NCBI GenBank assembly: GCA_013397865.1
Contig: VZTI01003363.1
Location: 325,050-389,049, forward strand
DNA from: Struthidea cinerea
Lineage: Eukaryota > Chordata > Aves > Passeriformes > Corcoracidae
Reading direction: 5' to 3'
Length of the DNA stretch: 64,000 bases
This document shows positions 1 to 12,500 of this stretch, piece by piece (within the stretch, counting starts at the first letter, position 1; each line of letters opens with the position of its first letter). A program made the position numbers and the translations under genes. The notes under the pieces are model-generated. The model worked only from the letters and a program-made list of their open reading frames with translations, was not told the origin of the DNA and did no database searches.

Positions 1-79
1 TTTTTCGCGTGGGGGGGGGGAGGAATCGTCCAAATGTAGCCAGCATTTAGTCACCATTTGTTATATTTATTTAATTTCA

Positions 80-395
80 ATAACACAGGAAAGCGGCAGC
101 GGGCCGAGCTGGTGGGGTTTCTTTCGCAGGATGGAAGGGGAGGAGGAATTGTGCTCGAGCGGGGCGAGGCAGCGCTGGGGCAGGCGGGCGGGAGGTGACA
201 GGGCCGGGGGGAGGCTGCGGCGGGATAGGGGCGGCGGCGGCGGCCGGGAAGGAGGCGGGCGGGAGCCGAGGTGGGCAGGTGTTGCTGCAAGTCTCCTCCT
301 GCCGTGTCCCGAAGGACCGGGGCGGGGGGGCTGCAGCTGCGTGGAGGGACCTGGTGTGCGTGGGGAGGCAGACACAGACGCCGGAATGTAAAAAC
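80..395. promoter_or_regulatory. CpG-island-like GC-rich block at the left edge
   Basis: This stretch is strongly GC-rich with many CpG dinucleotides, unlike the AT-rich sequence that follows it. It contains several GC boxes of the Sp1 type: repeated GGCGGG near 183-190 and 253-262, a GGGGCGGGG core near 319-328, and a GGCGGCGG run near 232-243. In birds such blocks usually mark promoters or first exons. A plus-strand open frame from ATG 131 to 391 is Gly/Arg-rich and resembles nothing I recognise, and all three minus-strand frames are also open, as expected of GC-rich DNA with few stop codons. A GTAAAA follows the GGAATG at 383-388 and could serve as a weak donor. A first exon of a non-coding RNA, or the promoter of a gene left of the window, are both possible. 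A poly-G run at 11-20 precedes the block. Confidence 0.5.
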
Positions 396-2818
396 AGCGT
401 TTCTGAGCAAGGCAAAGATACACAGTGGGTTGAAGGAGAGGGATCTAAAGTGTGCCTGGAAACTACAGAGGCAGCAAGAGTACTCTTCATCAGTTCCTCC
501 CGAACTTGGAGGAGGGCCTACTGCCCCTCAGGGGTCGACTAACCACAGCCGTGGTGGCCCCAGGGACAGCTGCTGCGCAGACCTCTGCCTCCAGCTCGCA
601 CCATCTCTCCTCGTCCCGTGCACTGCCCTCTGACAATCCTGCCCACAACCAGGGCAAGGAAGCAGAGCGGTGGAGGGGCTCATCACTGCTGCAGAGTTGA
701 GGGGAGTGGGATGTCCTCTGTTGATGGACCAGCTGGGCTGGAAATATGGAGCTGCACCCACAATTTGCTATTCCTCTGCTGTCAACAAATAACAGCGAGA
801 AACCATCAAGCCCTTGCACTGCTCATCTGTGTAAAAGATGGCACCTTGCCACTGACAGAGGTTAATCCTCCAGCTCAAATGGCAGAAGGCCATGTTGTGG
901 AGTTACAGCATTCATCAAGCCTGCTAATGATCTTGTGGTGACATACATGAATTCAGATGATGAGCATCCTCTCTTTGCTTTAAATATGACCTGAAAGATT
1001 ATGCTGCGGGACTTGTTCTTAATTTATCCTCCTCCTGCATATAGTCAGCACGTTGCAGGTTTCAATGGTGGACTGTGCGTTGTTTTCCACAGGGTGCCTC
1101 TGTTCCTCAGTGCTTGAGGTGGATGGTGCTCTGGGGATGAATTGTAGCTGGGCACTGAAGAGAGATGTTACCTGGATGGCTCTTGTTCTCATTTTGGAAA
1201 AACTGGACCGTGTATAGTAAGCAATGTGAGGGAGGTATGATGGAGATGGAATAGTCTCAGGAGCAAGATAGTTAAATGCCACTTAGCGGAACTGGAATCT
1301 CTTTTTGCCTGCATGACAGAGCTTCTTACCCAGCTCTGGGCAGCAGCTTGAACTCCAGCTTGCTGGCCACTGCAGGTATGTGCCCCATTCTCAGATATCC
1401 AACCTGCACTGTCTTGGCTACAGCTGAGATCACCAGACTTCTAGACCCAATAAAGTGAGTGCAAAAAAATGCTACGTATGTCACTGCTGTACCGTGAACA
1501 GCGAGAAACACAATCCGAGATCAGGAGAAGATGGCGTTATTTAATTAATTATAAGTTGGTTTATATAACTTGGTTTGCAAAGATGACAGGAGGTTATTGG
1601 TTCTTTGACCAGCCACCCCCTAGAATGATTGGTGGAGACCGTACAACTCCCATTTGAAAATATTTCTTCAGTATACCGTAACAACACTGCACAACAAACT
1701 CCAGGTGCAAAGATAAAGAATTAGTTTACAAAAACCCATAGCAGTGTTTTCATAGCTTTCATGAGAAACACAGAGCTCTCACAGAATGCTGCAAAAAGCT
1801 GAAAAATTTCTCTGCTAAAGCTTTTTTGTGTCTACATACGTACTATGAAAAAGTAAGCAAAACAAAAGTTGGAGGTGTCTCAGACTGAGAATACAAAGTA
1901 CCATGTCCCTTGTTCATATTCTTAATCAGCCATAAGGTTTAGTTAAATGAAGTATCAAAGCTAGAGTCTGTTCCTTCATGTCACGTCTGCCCTTATGCTG
2001 TTCCCTGCCTCTGTGTGGCAGCTACCGGCTCCACAAATGCACTACTGAAACTGTCTGTGGGCTTGCAGTGCAGATGATTACAGGCCAGACCTGTAACAGA
2101 TTGTGTCAGTGCTACTACGGAGGCAGTGAATGGTGCTGCCAGAGTGGGAGTGGGCAGCTGGAGACCTGAACCAAGAGAGAGGGAATGTCTTCATCTGCTT
2201 TTGCCATGGGAAGAAATTTTCCTGTAACAACACTGTGAATCCATCATCACTCAAGTAGTAACACTGGTGTGAAAACTTGCCCCTCTGCCCCTGAAGGTGT
2301 GTAACAACATCTACATTAGTGCTGGCAAGTGACTGTACCCTCTGGGCCCCTGAGGAACACCGATGAATAATCCTCTATGCAGAACACAGTTGGGGCAACA
2401 TTTGGCTTATGAAGATGCACAAACACAGGCAGAACGGAAGAGAAATCAAATTACTGAGCAGGCGCTCACCAAGCGGTCACTGGCTGTTCTGCTCACCAAT
2501 GATGCTAGAATCCCACAGGGAAAAAAACCCACCTTAGAACATCACATGTAATTACAGACTGCATCCTCACATAGTTGTGCAAGAGGCACAGCTCTAAACC
2601 AGCATTTGGCTAAAATAGTAATATCCTTTGAGATATTCTTTTTGTCCAAAAATACCTCTGTTCCCATTTAGACCTGGTCAGGATGGCTGTTTTTCCATTT
2701 CAACCTGCCTGAGGCACCTGGAAGGGTGCTGCAGACTGTGAGCAGCATCCTGGAGCCCGAGGAGTGACAGTGAGCTGATTTGGCATTCCAAGTCCTGCCT
2801 GCTGCTGGGGAAACCCAA
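396..2818. other. non-coding sequence, no gene recognised
   Basis: Mixed-composition sequence with only short chance open frames. No protein family, RNA gene or named repeat was recognised. Plus-strand frames that run on from the CpG island (195-542, 271-633, 618-941) overlap each other in different phases and have no recognisable content. Confidence 0.5.
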
Positions 2819-2852
2819 CCCAGCCCAGCCCAGCCCAGCCCAGCCCAGCCCA
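2819..2852. repeat. (CAGCC)n pentanucleotide microsatellite
   Basis: Six perfect tandem copies of CAGCC with partial units on both sides. The opposite strand reads as repeated GGGCT. It lies in non-coding sequence and opens chance frames on both strands. Confidence 0.95.
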
Positions 2853-5522
2853 TCGCTTCAGCCAGCCCTGGCTGCTGCCTTCATTTCCTTCCCCTGAGCT
2901 GCACAGGTGGAGAGAGGCAGGCTGTGTTCCCCAGGAAAAGGCAGGCTCTGGGATGCATTATTGATTTGCTGGGAAAGACTCTTGCTGGAGGGCAGTGAGA
3001 GAACAGGGCAGCTGGGCCCCTGTGAGAGGATGGCTTGCCCAGACAGAGATCAATATGCTTCAGCAAACCAAGGAGCAGGCCTGGCAAAACCAGAAGTTTC
3101 CTTTGTTCCGTTTGTCTTGTGGAAAAAATAGACAAGCCAATAGGCTTAAGGATTCTGGATATAGAGAAGGGAATGACCTCCTTATTTACAGAGTAGCACA
3201 ACCCATCCAGCAGTGACAGTTTTAAACCAGCCTGTTTTAAGTTTGTGTATAGCTGAGGAAACGGTAACCAGTAAGGGTGGGGAATCTAGAGAGTTTAGTG
3301 CATGTCTGTTGGGTTCCTTTTGGTTTGAAATAAGGGCAGCTTCAGGGATGAGTGACCAAGTTCCCAAGTCAGTATTTTGTGGTTTTACAATCACACTTTC
3401 AAAAATGTTTTCTTGTTCCTGTTGCTGTGTGGAAGATCCACCAAAATAGCTCTGAAGATTGCCAACACACCAGGCAAAAGAATAAAATACTACTAATAGC
3501 ATCTGTTTTGAAGTTTGTGTGACATACAATACCAGGAGACAAATAGATTTGAAGTATAAGTGTGTTTTCTATTGTTTTTAATTTGACAGTGACTCCTTAA
3601 GAACATAACATTGCCTCCAGAGTTTATTTTACAGTTCCCAGTAAATTAGAGTTAGGCTGCCAGGCGTGGTTACTTTGTTTTGTTTTTTTTCCTTTCTTTC
3701 CTTTTTTTTTTTTTCCAGTTGCCGCTAAAATCATGGTCTAAAAACTCCTAAAATGCAGATTGAACTGCTATATGGTTTTGGAAGGATTGGGTCATTGTGA
3801 CACCACAGCACTCCATACTCTGCTTCACTGTTGCACAGTTGCCTGTAAGTCTGTATTCAAATGAATGAATTGTTTCCATAACTACTTTGTTCTCTTCTGA
3901 AGAGCACTTCCCTTTTTTTTTTATTTTAATAACTACAATACAAAAATAATGAGCTGAACAGGGCACAAGTGGGGACTGATGAGTTCATGCTGACAGCATG
4001 CTTCTTGGGATGGCTTTGGTCCATGCAGCCCATACATCTCAGACAGTGCCCAGACACAAGCCAGAAACTGTTCCCTAGAGACATCATGGAGACTTGTTCT
4101 GGGAGACAAGGAAAACGCTGCCACATGGACACAAGCTGGGCAGTGTCACTGGCCTTTAAAGTCAGAGGACAGGCACTAAACCTGTTCAGTACAGATGTAA
4201 CTGTGATCAGGTAACTACTAGGAAGAGCTACCACAAATTTCAGCTTCATTAAGCACTTGGCTGTCCTGTGTAAAGATCCTGGTCCTCTGCAGAATCTGCT
4301 AGGAGGATCTCAAACTGGTGGAACATGTAGGGTGCATGGAGCTGTTTGCCTGGATTCTTTAGAGAGTATAAGTTAAAAAATGCAGATTTCAGCTGTGCCA
4401 GACATATCTGAGTAGTCTTCTTTTTATCAGAAAAATGTGTGTTTCCTCTAGGATGTGAAATACAAGCTACTAGGTAAAGGGATAAAGAAGATGGATAAAA
4501 TTTGTGTTTTCTTCTTCTACTACAAATCTGTAACCTCTGGCAGTGAGTGTCATGTCAGCTGGGCACTTTCATGCCTTAGACATTACTGCTAAGCCTGCCA
4601 GCGTTTGTCTGTGAGAGACCAACTTCAATTGGAAGGAGAAGGGAGATGTCAGGAACCTGTCTCCTTCAGCATGTCACTCCAGCTATTCAGCCACTAAGCT
4701 TAGGGATTTAGCTGTAAAACAACAAAATAAATTCCAGCTTCCCTTCCTCTCCCTCCCCAAGCCCCCTGGGTTCTCCCTAAATAATGTCTGTGGTCACCCA
4801 TTTAGGTTATTTGCAAAGTTTCCACTTACCACTGTAATTTCGTAGGAATGAGTGTGTTCCTTCAGTGCTTTGTGATAATAAGAACAGAAATAGGGAATGG
4901 AAAAAAAGACCTGAGGAGAGTAGAGGCCTCACCTAGAACTGCCCTTTTACTAAGTAGTCTGAGCAAAGAATCAGGGAAAAGCCAGTTAAGACTGAAAACA
5001 ATTACTGACGTTTTCGCAGGGCTAAGACCACATTTAGGGTTGAATGTGTTTGTTCAGGCAAGAAGTCTGCCTATGCAGTTAGCTTCAAGACATTTAGTTA
5101 CTCTGATTCATGCATTGTCACATCTGAAAACAGAAAAGTCCAGTCGAATTTGGAAACAGAACATGAGGACCCATGTGCACCTCAAAACTGCCTTCCTTAG
5201 ATACAAGACAGTGAATGCAAGCTCTCACTTCTAAAACAGTTGTGCTTTAAAATCCCTGAGGTTTTGCTTCTCTCTCCTCTTGTTAGGCTGTATGAATACC
5301 TGGGGACTTTAAATCACAGAGTTTTCCTGTATGTCTTGATGACCTGAAGCTTCATCAGAGCAGTATCCTTACACCCTGCAACAGCTGTCTGTAGAAGAGC
5401 AGGTGGGCTGTGCAGTTGACAAGCCCTTAAAATCAAGTAACAAGCTCACCTGCTACATACTTAATAGAGGTCTTTTTTAAGGCAGGAAAACCACAAATGT
5501 TAAGGGAAAGGTAATATGCATG
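2853..5522. other. non-coding sequence, no gene recognised
   Basis: No coding exon or RNA gene recognised. A T-rich run lies at about 3676-3716 and an A/T-rich run near 3911-3930. The longest frame (4848-5234, plus strand, 128 codons) has no recognisable motif. Confidence 0.5.
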
Positions 5523-6028
5523 AAGTATTGTGTGCAGTTTGGGGCACCACAATATAAGGAGGATATAAAGCTATTCCAGAGCATCTGAAGGAGAGCTATG
5601 ATGATGGTGAAGGGCCTTGAGGGGAAGCCATGAGCGGCTGAGGACACTTGGTCTGTTCAGCCTGGAGAAGAGGAGACTGAGGGGAGACCTCACTGCAGTA
5701 TACAGCTTCCTTTTGAGGGGAAGAGGAGGGACAGGCACTGATCTCTTCTCTGTGGTGACCAGTGACAGGACCCAAGGGGATGGCCTGAAGTTGTGTCAGG
5801 GCATGTTTAGATTGGATATTAGAAAAAGATTCTTCACCCAGAGGGTGGTTGGGCACTGGAACAGGCTCCCCAGAGAAGTGGTCACAGCACCAAGTCTGAC
5901 AGAGTTCAAGAAGTTTCTGGACAATGCTCTCAGGTATATGGTGTGACCCTTGGGGATGTTCTGTGCAGGGCGAGGAGTTGGACTTGATGATCCCTGTGAA
6001 TCCCTTCCAACTCAGGATACTCTATGTC
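5523..6028 (+). mobile_element. CR1 LINE, 5'-truncated 3' portion
   Basis: This is the 3' part of a chicken-repeat-1 non-LTR retrotransposon. In one plus-strand frame (5617-5946) it still encodes the typical end of the CR1 second open reading frame, with LGLFSLEKRRLRGDL, a TSDRT block and HWNRLPREVV in order. The nucleotide tail (CTTGATGATCC, then a CCTTCCAACTCAGGATACTCTATG-type end) is the usual CR1 3' end. The element lacks the reverse transcriptase and endonuclease domains, so it cannot move by itself. Its coding tail ends in LDNALRYMV, as does the minus-strand copy at 39317-39700, so both belong to the same or a close subfamily. Confidence 0.93.
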
Positions 6029-6380
6029 TCTACACATACGATAGTGAAGGAGAGCTATTTCTAGCACAAAGTTGGGTGTATGTGGAGTCAGGATGTAGTA
6101 GTCCAAATTTGCACAGATAATGTGCTGAATTCACATACACATTTGTCTTAGGAGTTTCAAATTGCCAAAGGTGCCTCTTGGATTTAGGTATTCAATTTGC
6201 AGTGGTACCAGGGTGCTTAAAAGTGGTAATTAGAAGTACAGATTTGCTGTTAAGGCACGAAGAGAAGAGCTAAGAGACTCTGAGTAATAATTCTATCACT
6301 CAAAGTATACCAGTGTGTGCTCCCAGCTCCCATGAAGGAGCCATAGCTGTGCACCATTTTAGCAAGAATGGTGTTGTGCC

Positions 6381-6512
6381 ACCTCCCTGGGAGTGTTCAA
6401 GGCCAGGTTGGATGGGGCATCAAGCAACCTGGTCTAGTGGAAGGTGATCCTGCCCACAGCAGCGGGGTCCGAATTAAATAGACTTTAAGGTCCCTTCCAA
6501 CCCAAACAATTG
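6381..6512 (+). mobile_element. CR1 LINE 3'-end fragment
   Basis: A short fragment with the conserved CR1 end: GGGAGTGTTCAAGGCCAGG, a GGATGGGGC segment, the GCAACCTGGTCTAGTGG motif, and the CCTTCCAACCCAAAC tail. The wording differs from the copy 350 bp upstream, so it is a separate insertion of another CR1 subfamily. It is non-coding. Confidence 0.88.
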
Positions 6513-9500
6513 TTGAACAACTCTAACCACTGTGCCTTTGTAAATTGGCTTTTAACGGTACTAGGCTTTCCTTATCAGCACAGAGGAGGAAGAGCACCCT
6601 GAAATTTTTGTTGATCTTACTCTTTATCTTACAAGGAGGGCCATCCTTGTCTTGAGCCAAAGAAACTTTCAGTTCTTCAGAAATGAGTTGTCACTGCTTT
6701 TGCCTTGCTCTTAAGTGGAATGCTTTCCGTGCCTGGCCTTGTAAGTGTCAAAAGCCTCCAGCCTGAAGTCTACAGCCACATAACTCTCTATTCCCCTTTT
6801 TATTTCAATCTTTTCTCAGAACCTTAGAGTACAAAAATATGGTTAAATTTCCCCAAGCAGTTTGAATAATCAAATACGAAAACAGTAGAAAAATCTGTCT
6901 ATGAAATTAAAGAATATCTTACAGAAAATTCAAGTGGATTTTTGAATAGCATAATTTTAAAGCTAATCAGTAGCTAAAAATGCACTTCATCTTTGTAACT
7001 TCACATGAAAACCACTTCTAAAAGAAAACATCCCTGTTTCTCCTTTTTCTTAGCTCCTGGGCTACTTGCAACAGCTTGTATTTTGTGTGGTGAAATTAGT
7101 GCATTAGGCACTGAATTAAAATAAACTAAATGATGCTTGTTCTATGTTTATCCTGTTTATTTGCTGACTTCTTGCTTTTCAGACCTGAGTCGATTCCTCC
7201 TGTCTTTTACAGAAATAACACTCTTTACGTTGTGGGGCCAAGCCACCAGCCCCTTGGAACAGCCCACATTTTAGACAGTAGCAACCTCTCCCATCCCTCT
7301 TTTAAAAGGCCAGTGGACTGAACTTGTTAAACTCTTTCTGTGGAGCCTTATTTCCCTCTGTGAAAGGGAGTGGCAAGGAGAGAAGGCCTGAACATGGTAA
7401 AGGGATGAACTACAGTGCACAGCAGTGTAGCCAACACGTATAGTAGATGGCCAAGGATGGTACAGAATGGCTGAAGAAAGGAAAAAACCAAACCTACAGA
7501 AGACAATTTTAAGAGCCTTTCAGCAAAGCACTTGTGTGCCTATTTTATGGTGCTGGGTTTTGTGGCAGCGCTTTACAGAGTTTGTCAGCCAGACCCTTAA
7601 AAAAACTTGGCTTCCACCCTCTCACTGACATTGCCATCTAAGCCAAAGATTTCACTGTCTTTCCCTCCTTCACCTGCATCCCCTTGGAAAGTGCCTCCTC
7701 TCTTTCCCTTTTACTCCACACAAGGTGCTTGTTAGCTGTCCACTACTTTCTAGCCCTTTACCCTTCTGTGTCTGATCATATCTCTCAGATAATTTTAAGA
7801 TATTTTAGAAATTGCTACCTTAGTATGCCTCCAGTTTTGAAGCCTCTCTTCTTACATTTCACTCAACTGTACGTTGGTAGATCAAAGAAGCAGAAATTGT
7901 TGCCAGCTTAAAACATCTCCACTGCATCTAAGCACAGCTCTGTGATGAGCACAGACTGTCCCATCATTTGTTTGTTCCTTCCCTGTGGCTGCTGTCACTA
8001 CAAGCCCATTTTTCAATTTTCTACCCCATCTTGTGCCAAAAGCATGATCCAGCTGTTAAGGTATCATTTAGTGCATTAGAAGGACTCAGAAAGTTTATCT
8101 TTACAGCAGGCCAACAAGCACCAGCCTTTCAAAAAGCAAGGCCAAAAAAAGGGTGTCTCCTGTTTTACCTCCCTCAAGCAAACAGAGAATTGTACTAAGA
8201 TGTGAATTACATTCGTATGAATGGCACGAATAATGAAGAGAAGCATTCTCAGAGTAATAATTGTGATTACCTGAACAAACAAGATAGGCACCTTGGACAT
8301 CTTCACCCTAGTCCTCTTCATCTGCACCATCACTTGCTCCCCAACACCATACTTTGTCTCCCATCTAACTTAATTCAACACTTTGAATTGCGTTTGAACA
8401 GAGACAGATCAAAGAAATTGCCACCAGACATCTCTGACAGATTTTAAAAAGACCTAATTTTTAATTTAAAAACAGAAACTTAAAATATCTGGTGGCCTGT
8501 TCTCAGAGATAGTTGTTTGCTCAGTTTACCACACAAAATTCTCTGCTTGCTGTAACCTGCCAGGCCAGGATTCTGATATCCTCAGAAATGGTTTACACAC
8601 ACGCTGGCCTTCACTGTGCTGAACAGGTAACTGGAACACTTTCAGTTCTAGTATTTCAACACAGTGTTTTTGTCTCATGATCAGGATGAAAACTGAAAAA
8701 AATGACCCCCACCCCCAGTGAAATATGTAGAAATGTTCTCATGTGGAAAGTTTCATTCTGAAATCTTCCAATTCAAACTAGTTCATTTTGGCTTTGTTTC
8801 ACGTGGAGATGTATACCCGCAGGTGTACTGCTTTACAGTCCTTGGGATCTCTAGCCCACTCAACATTGCCACAGTTCTCCTAGTGCTCCATTCCAGCCAG
8901 AGAATAGAATGCAGCGAGGGAAAAAAACCACCTTGATAAGAACCACCCTCCCAAACTTGTTTCTTGTGTGTTCTAACAAGCCATGTTTGAATTAAGATGA
9001 TAGAGTCACTGATCAAATAGTTCATTCTTCTAGGGAAAAAAAAGTTAGTTTCTTTACAGTTGCATTTTCCTATAAAAATTTGTTTTGGTGCAAGTTTTAA
9101 AGCAGCTGTAAAATGTGATATATTTCACAACTATCCTCTTATTTATGGACCTTAATGTAGACTAAGGACAGCCAGATTCAACTCTTCAAAGTTTTCGTTC
9201 GGAAAGAATGTATTCAAATGTTTACTGAGCAGTACTACTATAAACTGGATTAATCTCTGCTGTAGTTTTCCTAGATAGAAATGTCACTTCCAACTTGATT
9301 CTTCCCCAGTGTTGATCATCCCCTCCAGTCACTGAGTACTGTCTGCAGTACAAGCAGAAGAGCTCTGTTGTGAAAGAATGAAATCAGTACGGCCACAAAC
9401 TGTCAGCTCAGAATAAAGTCTCAGAAGAAGGGCTGAGGTTGAATGATACCATTCAGAAGCTGCAAGAAATCAGATTAGTTTAATATAGACCAAATGGCAG

Positions 9501-12500
9501 GGAAGGATTAGGTGAAATTGAAGCAGAAGTCCTCAATACTGTGGCTTTCACTATATAAAACCTGTATGTTCATTTTCTGTCACGAGTCATTAGAAATGTC
9601 AGTTCCTGTTCAGAGAACCTCACTGCTGACTGTACCTCAGCTGGAGGTATCACTTTTCTAGTTTGATTTTTCTTTGCCTGTGCCTTAGGACAGCTGCACT
9701 GAATTTCCCAGTGACACCTGCAGTTAAGATCCCTCCAATGAGAATTCAGTAATTCTTCCCGTCTGTCTGTCCGAAGAGCTGTGGTAGCCAAGTGTTTCCT
9801 CTGAAGTCCATATGCCTCCTTCTCCCCCATAGCCTTTGTACCTGTGCTCTGACACAGTGTTTGAAGTCAGCAGGTGACCAATACACACTGCAGAGCCTCC
9901 TTTCTGAACTGAAGGATTGCTGTTGCCTGCACACTCTCCCCTTCCCCCAGATGAAACCTGGAGTTACAAGGAGGACTCGTGGATATGGACGCAAGCTCTG
10001 TCCAGCTTCCACTGTGGATAATTACACTACACTTGTCTGTATCCCCTTTGCAGATTTAACTAGACACAGTGCAAAATTCACTTACTAGAGCTTGCCGTGT
10101 AGCTTGTTGGGTGATTAAGATACCGTTCAGCAAGACACAGTTCAGCAACGCTATCAAGTTGGATAGTGTTTTTGTATCTGACGAAACGTAAACAGCATCT
10201 GAACAGACTGAGCACAGCCTTGAGTCTTTAGTCTATGAAAAAAGAAAAGCCCTTACATCTGCTTCTGAAACCTGATTCCTGATGAAACATGCACCACACA
10301 CTCTGGATCACACCTTAAGATCAGAGGAGAAACCCGAGTCAGACTGTGGCAGCTAATGGTTCTCAGCTCGGGGCTCCTGGTGGCAGGAGGCTGCCTAGGA
10401 AGTTCTGACACCTCAGGGAATCCAAGCTGCCAGAATGGCCTTAGAGAGGGCCCTTCTGCTTTGTACTGCCAGCACAGTGCAGGCTGAGCAGAGAACCCCA
10501 GAGCCCGCATCTCATGGGAGCAACAGCAGGAAGTACCCCTAACCTATCTGCCTCTCCTCTGGGGGTGTCAAGCACATCACCACATCACACAAAGAGTACA
10601 TTTGTGCACACATTTCAGCAGTACTCTGCAAATTCTAGCTCCAGCCCCACCATCTGTCCACATTTTCTTGTTCATGCTGTGAACTAACAGACTGACCACT
10701 CATCATATCTCTTACCAGCCCACTGAGATAACTGTTACCACTGTTATTCAGTAGTCATGCACATAAAACACTATTTCTCTCTTAAAGCCTAGCAAATCAG
10801 AACACCACTACCCAGCAAAAATAAACCAGCCAAATCAGAGTCAGTCAGTCTTTCTTTCTCTCTAGACAATCACAAGAAACTTGAATCACCAAGACAAACA
10901 ATCTATTCTTCTCCCAAACTAGAAGCTTTTGAAGTCTTTGAGGCTGGGACACGCAGCCCTGTGAGTCAGCTGTGCCCATCCACACTCCCCAGGAGGGCAG
11001 CTGCCCTTTGGAGGTCTTAAAGAGCCTCCCTGGTCTCTGACATATCCCCAGCACATAACACTCTCCAACACTTGGTGGCCATTTGTTGGCTTGCTGATGC
11101 TAATGCTCTGTGAACTCTTATCAGATGTATTTATTACCACAGTTGTTAATGTTTTGGGAAGGCACAGGCTGGCTTGAGTTCAAAGGAGAACCACAAGAAC
11201 AGAAAATAAGCCCTGAAGGCGCTTATTTCAGGAGTCTGACTAATGCACCTTACTAAAGAGAAGGCTGAAAATGCAACGTGGTGAGTGGGTGTTGGTACTC
11301 ACAGCTGCAAAAGGTGTTTTAGTGCAGGGCTTTTCAGTTCTGCAGAGCAAGATCCAATTTCTTGCTCTCAATGTTAGAATTTTCAACAATATATGAAGTG
11401 AAGTATATTCCTGAGAGGGAAATGTAATTAATCACTGGGGCTGGAGGGTGGGGCTTGTGTGATTAATTGTAATTGATCACCTGGGAACACAGGGAGCATC
11501 AATTAGCTCACTGTTGTTAAAGATTTTGAAAGAGAGAGAGAAGGCTGAGCTGCACCACCTGAGATGTGATGGTGTGTTGAGGAGAGCAGTGCAGGTGAAG
11601 GATGTGAGGTAGCAGCATCCTGAGGCCTCTTTTCTAACGCAATAACATGCAAATCCTTTGTTTGTCTGCAGTGTAGCCTGTGAGGGGGCAGTGGAAAGAT
11701 GTTCAAGGTCATGTTGTGACCTAAGGAACAAAACAATGAGGTGCTGCATCTTGTGTTACTACTAATGGGTTTCTTTGAATACAGAGCAGTATAAGAAACA
11801 ACCACAGTCCCATTTAATTCCAGAGACACAGTGCTGTATGTGCAAGAGCTTAAAGCTAAAAAATTTAAATGCATTTTGTCACTCCCATCTCTGCAGATGC
11901 TTTGTTCAGTGCTTATTAGCACAAAACTCACGCAAAGGAAAACAAAATGAAATCACTTGTTGCTTTTTTAGAATCTCAAATAGCTCCCCTCGGATAGTGA
12001 GGACAACATGGGGCTGGTACTCTGGAGGGCATGAAGAGCAGATGCTCTTTATAGCCACTGAGAACAAAAGCTTGATTTTTCTGGAAGATGTGTTGCTTCA
12101 TGGAAGATTTGTGTAGGCCAGGATGAAAATTGCAGTTTAGGTGCTCTCCTAATTCCTTTCTGTGGCTCCTTTCAGCAGCTCTTTTTTCCCCTGAACTCTT
12201 GGGGTGCTTATCTGTATCTAGTTGCCAGGAATTCAGTGAACGAGGGAAAGAAGAATTTTTTCCATCATATTTTATGTTTCTTTTAAAATCAAGAGTTTTA
12301 ATTAACGATATTCGTGCTACAAGCTCTTAACTGTTTTGTGGAGTTTGGTATTTTTTGACACTCCTCATCACATTCATAAGTATAGAATACATACATGCAG
12401 TTGACTACTTCAGACTATCCAGGCTGTTCCTTCAGTGTTCTCTTTGGAGAAGAAGAATGAAGATGAGAATTTCTTGCCATCCAGGGCCAGTGTGTTTCAT

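Noticed and set aside
5617..5946. 109-codon frame that could be taken for a gene
   Set aside because: It is the tail of the CR1 second reading frame in a truncated element, as is the frame at 39404-39826 on the minus strand.
7184..7321. possible plus-strand exon after a CTTGCTTTTCAG acceptor, encoding RPESIPPVFYRNNTLYVVG
   Set aside because: The segment is short, resembles no known family and has no partner exon. An acceptor-like sequence alone is common in non-coding DNA.
11503..11931. 142-codon minus-strand open frame
   Set aside because: No recognisable domain. Its length is within what chance gives across 64 kb.
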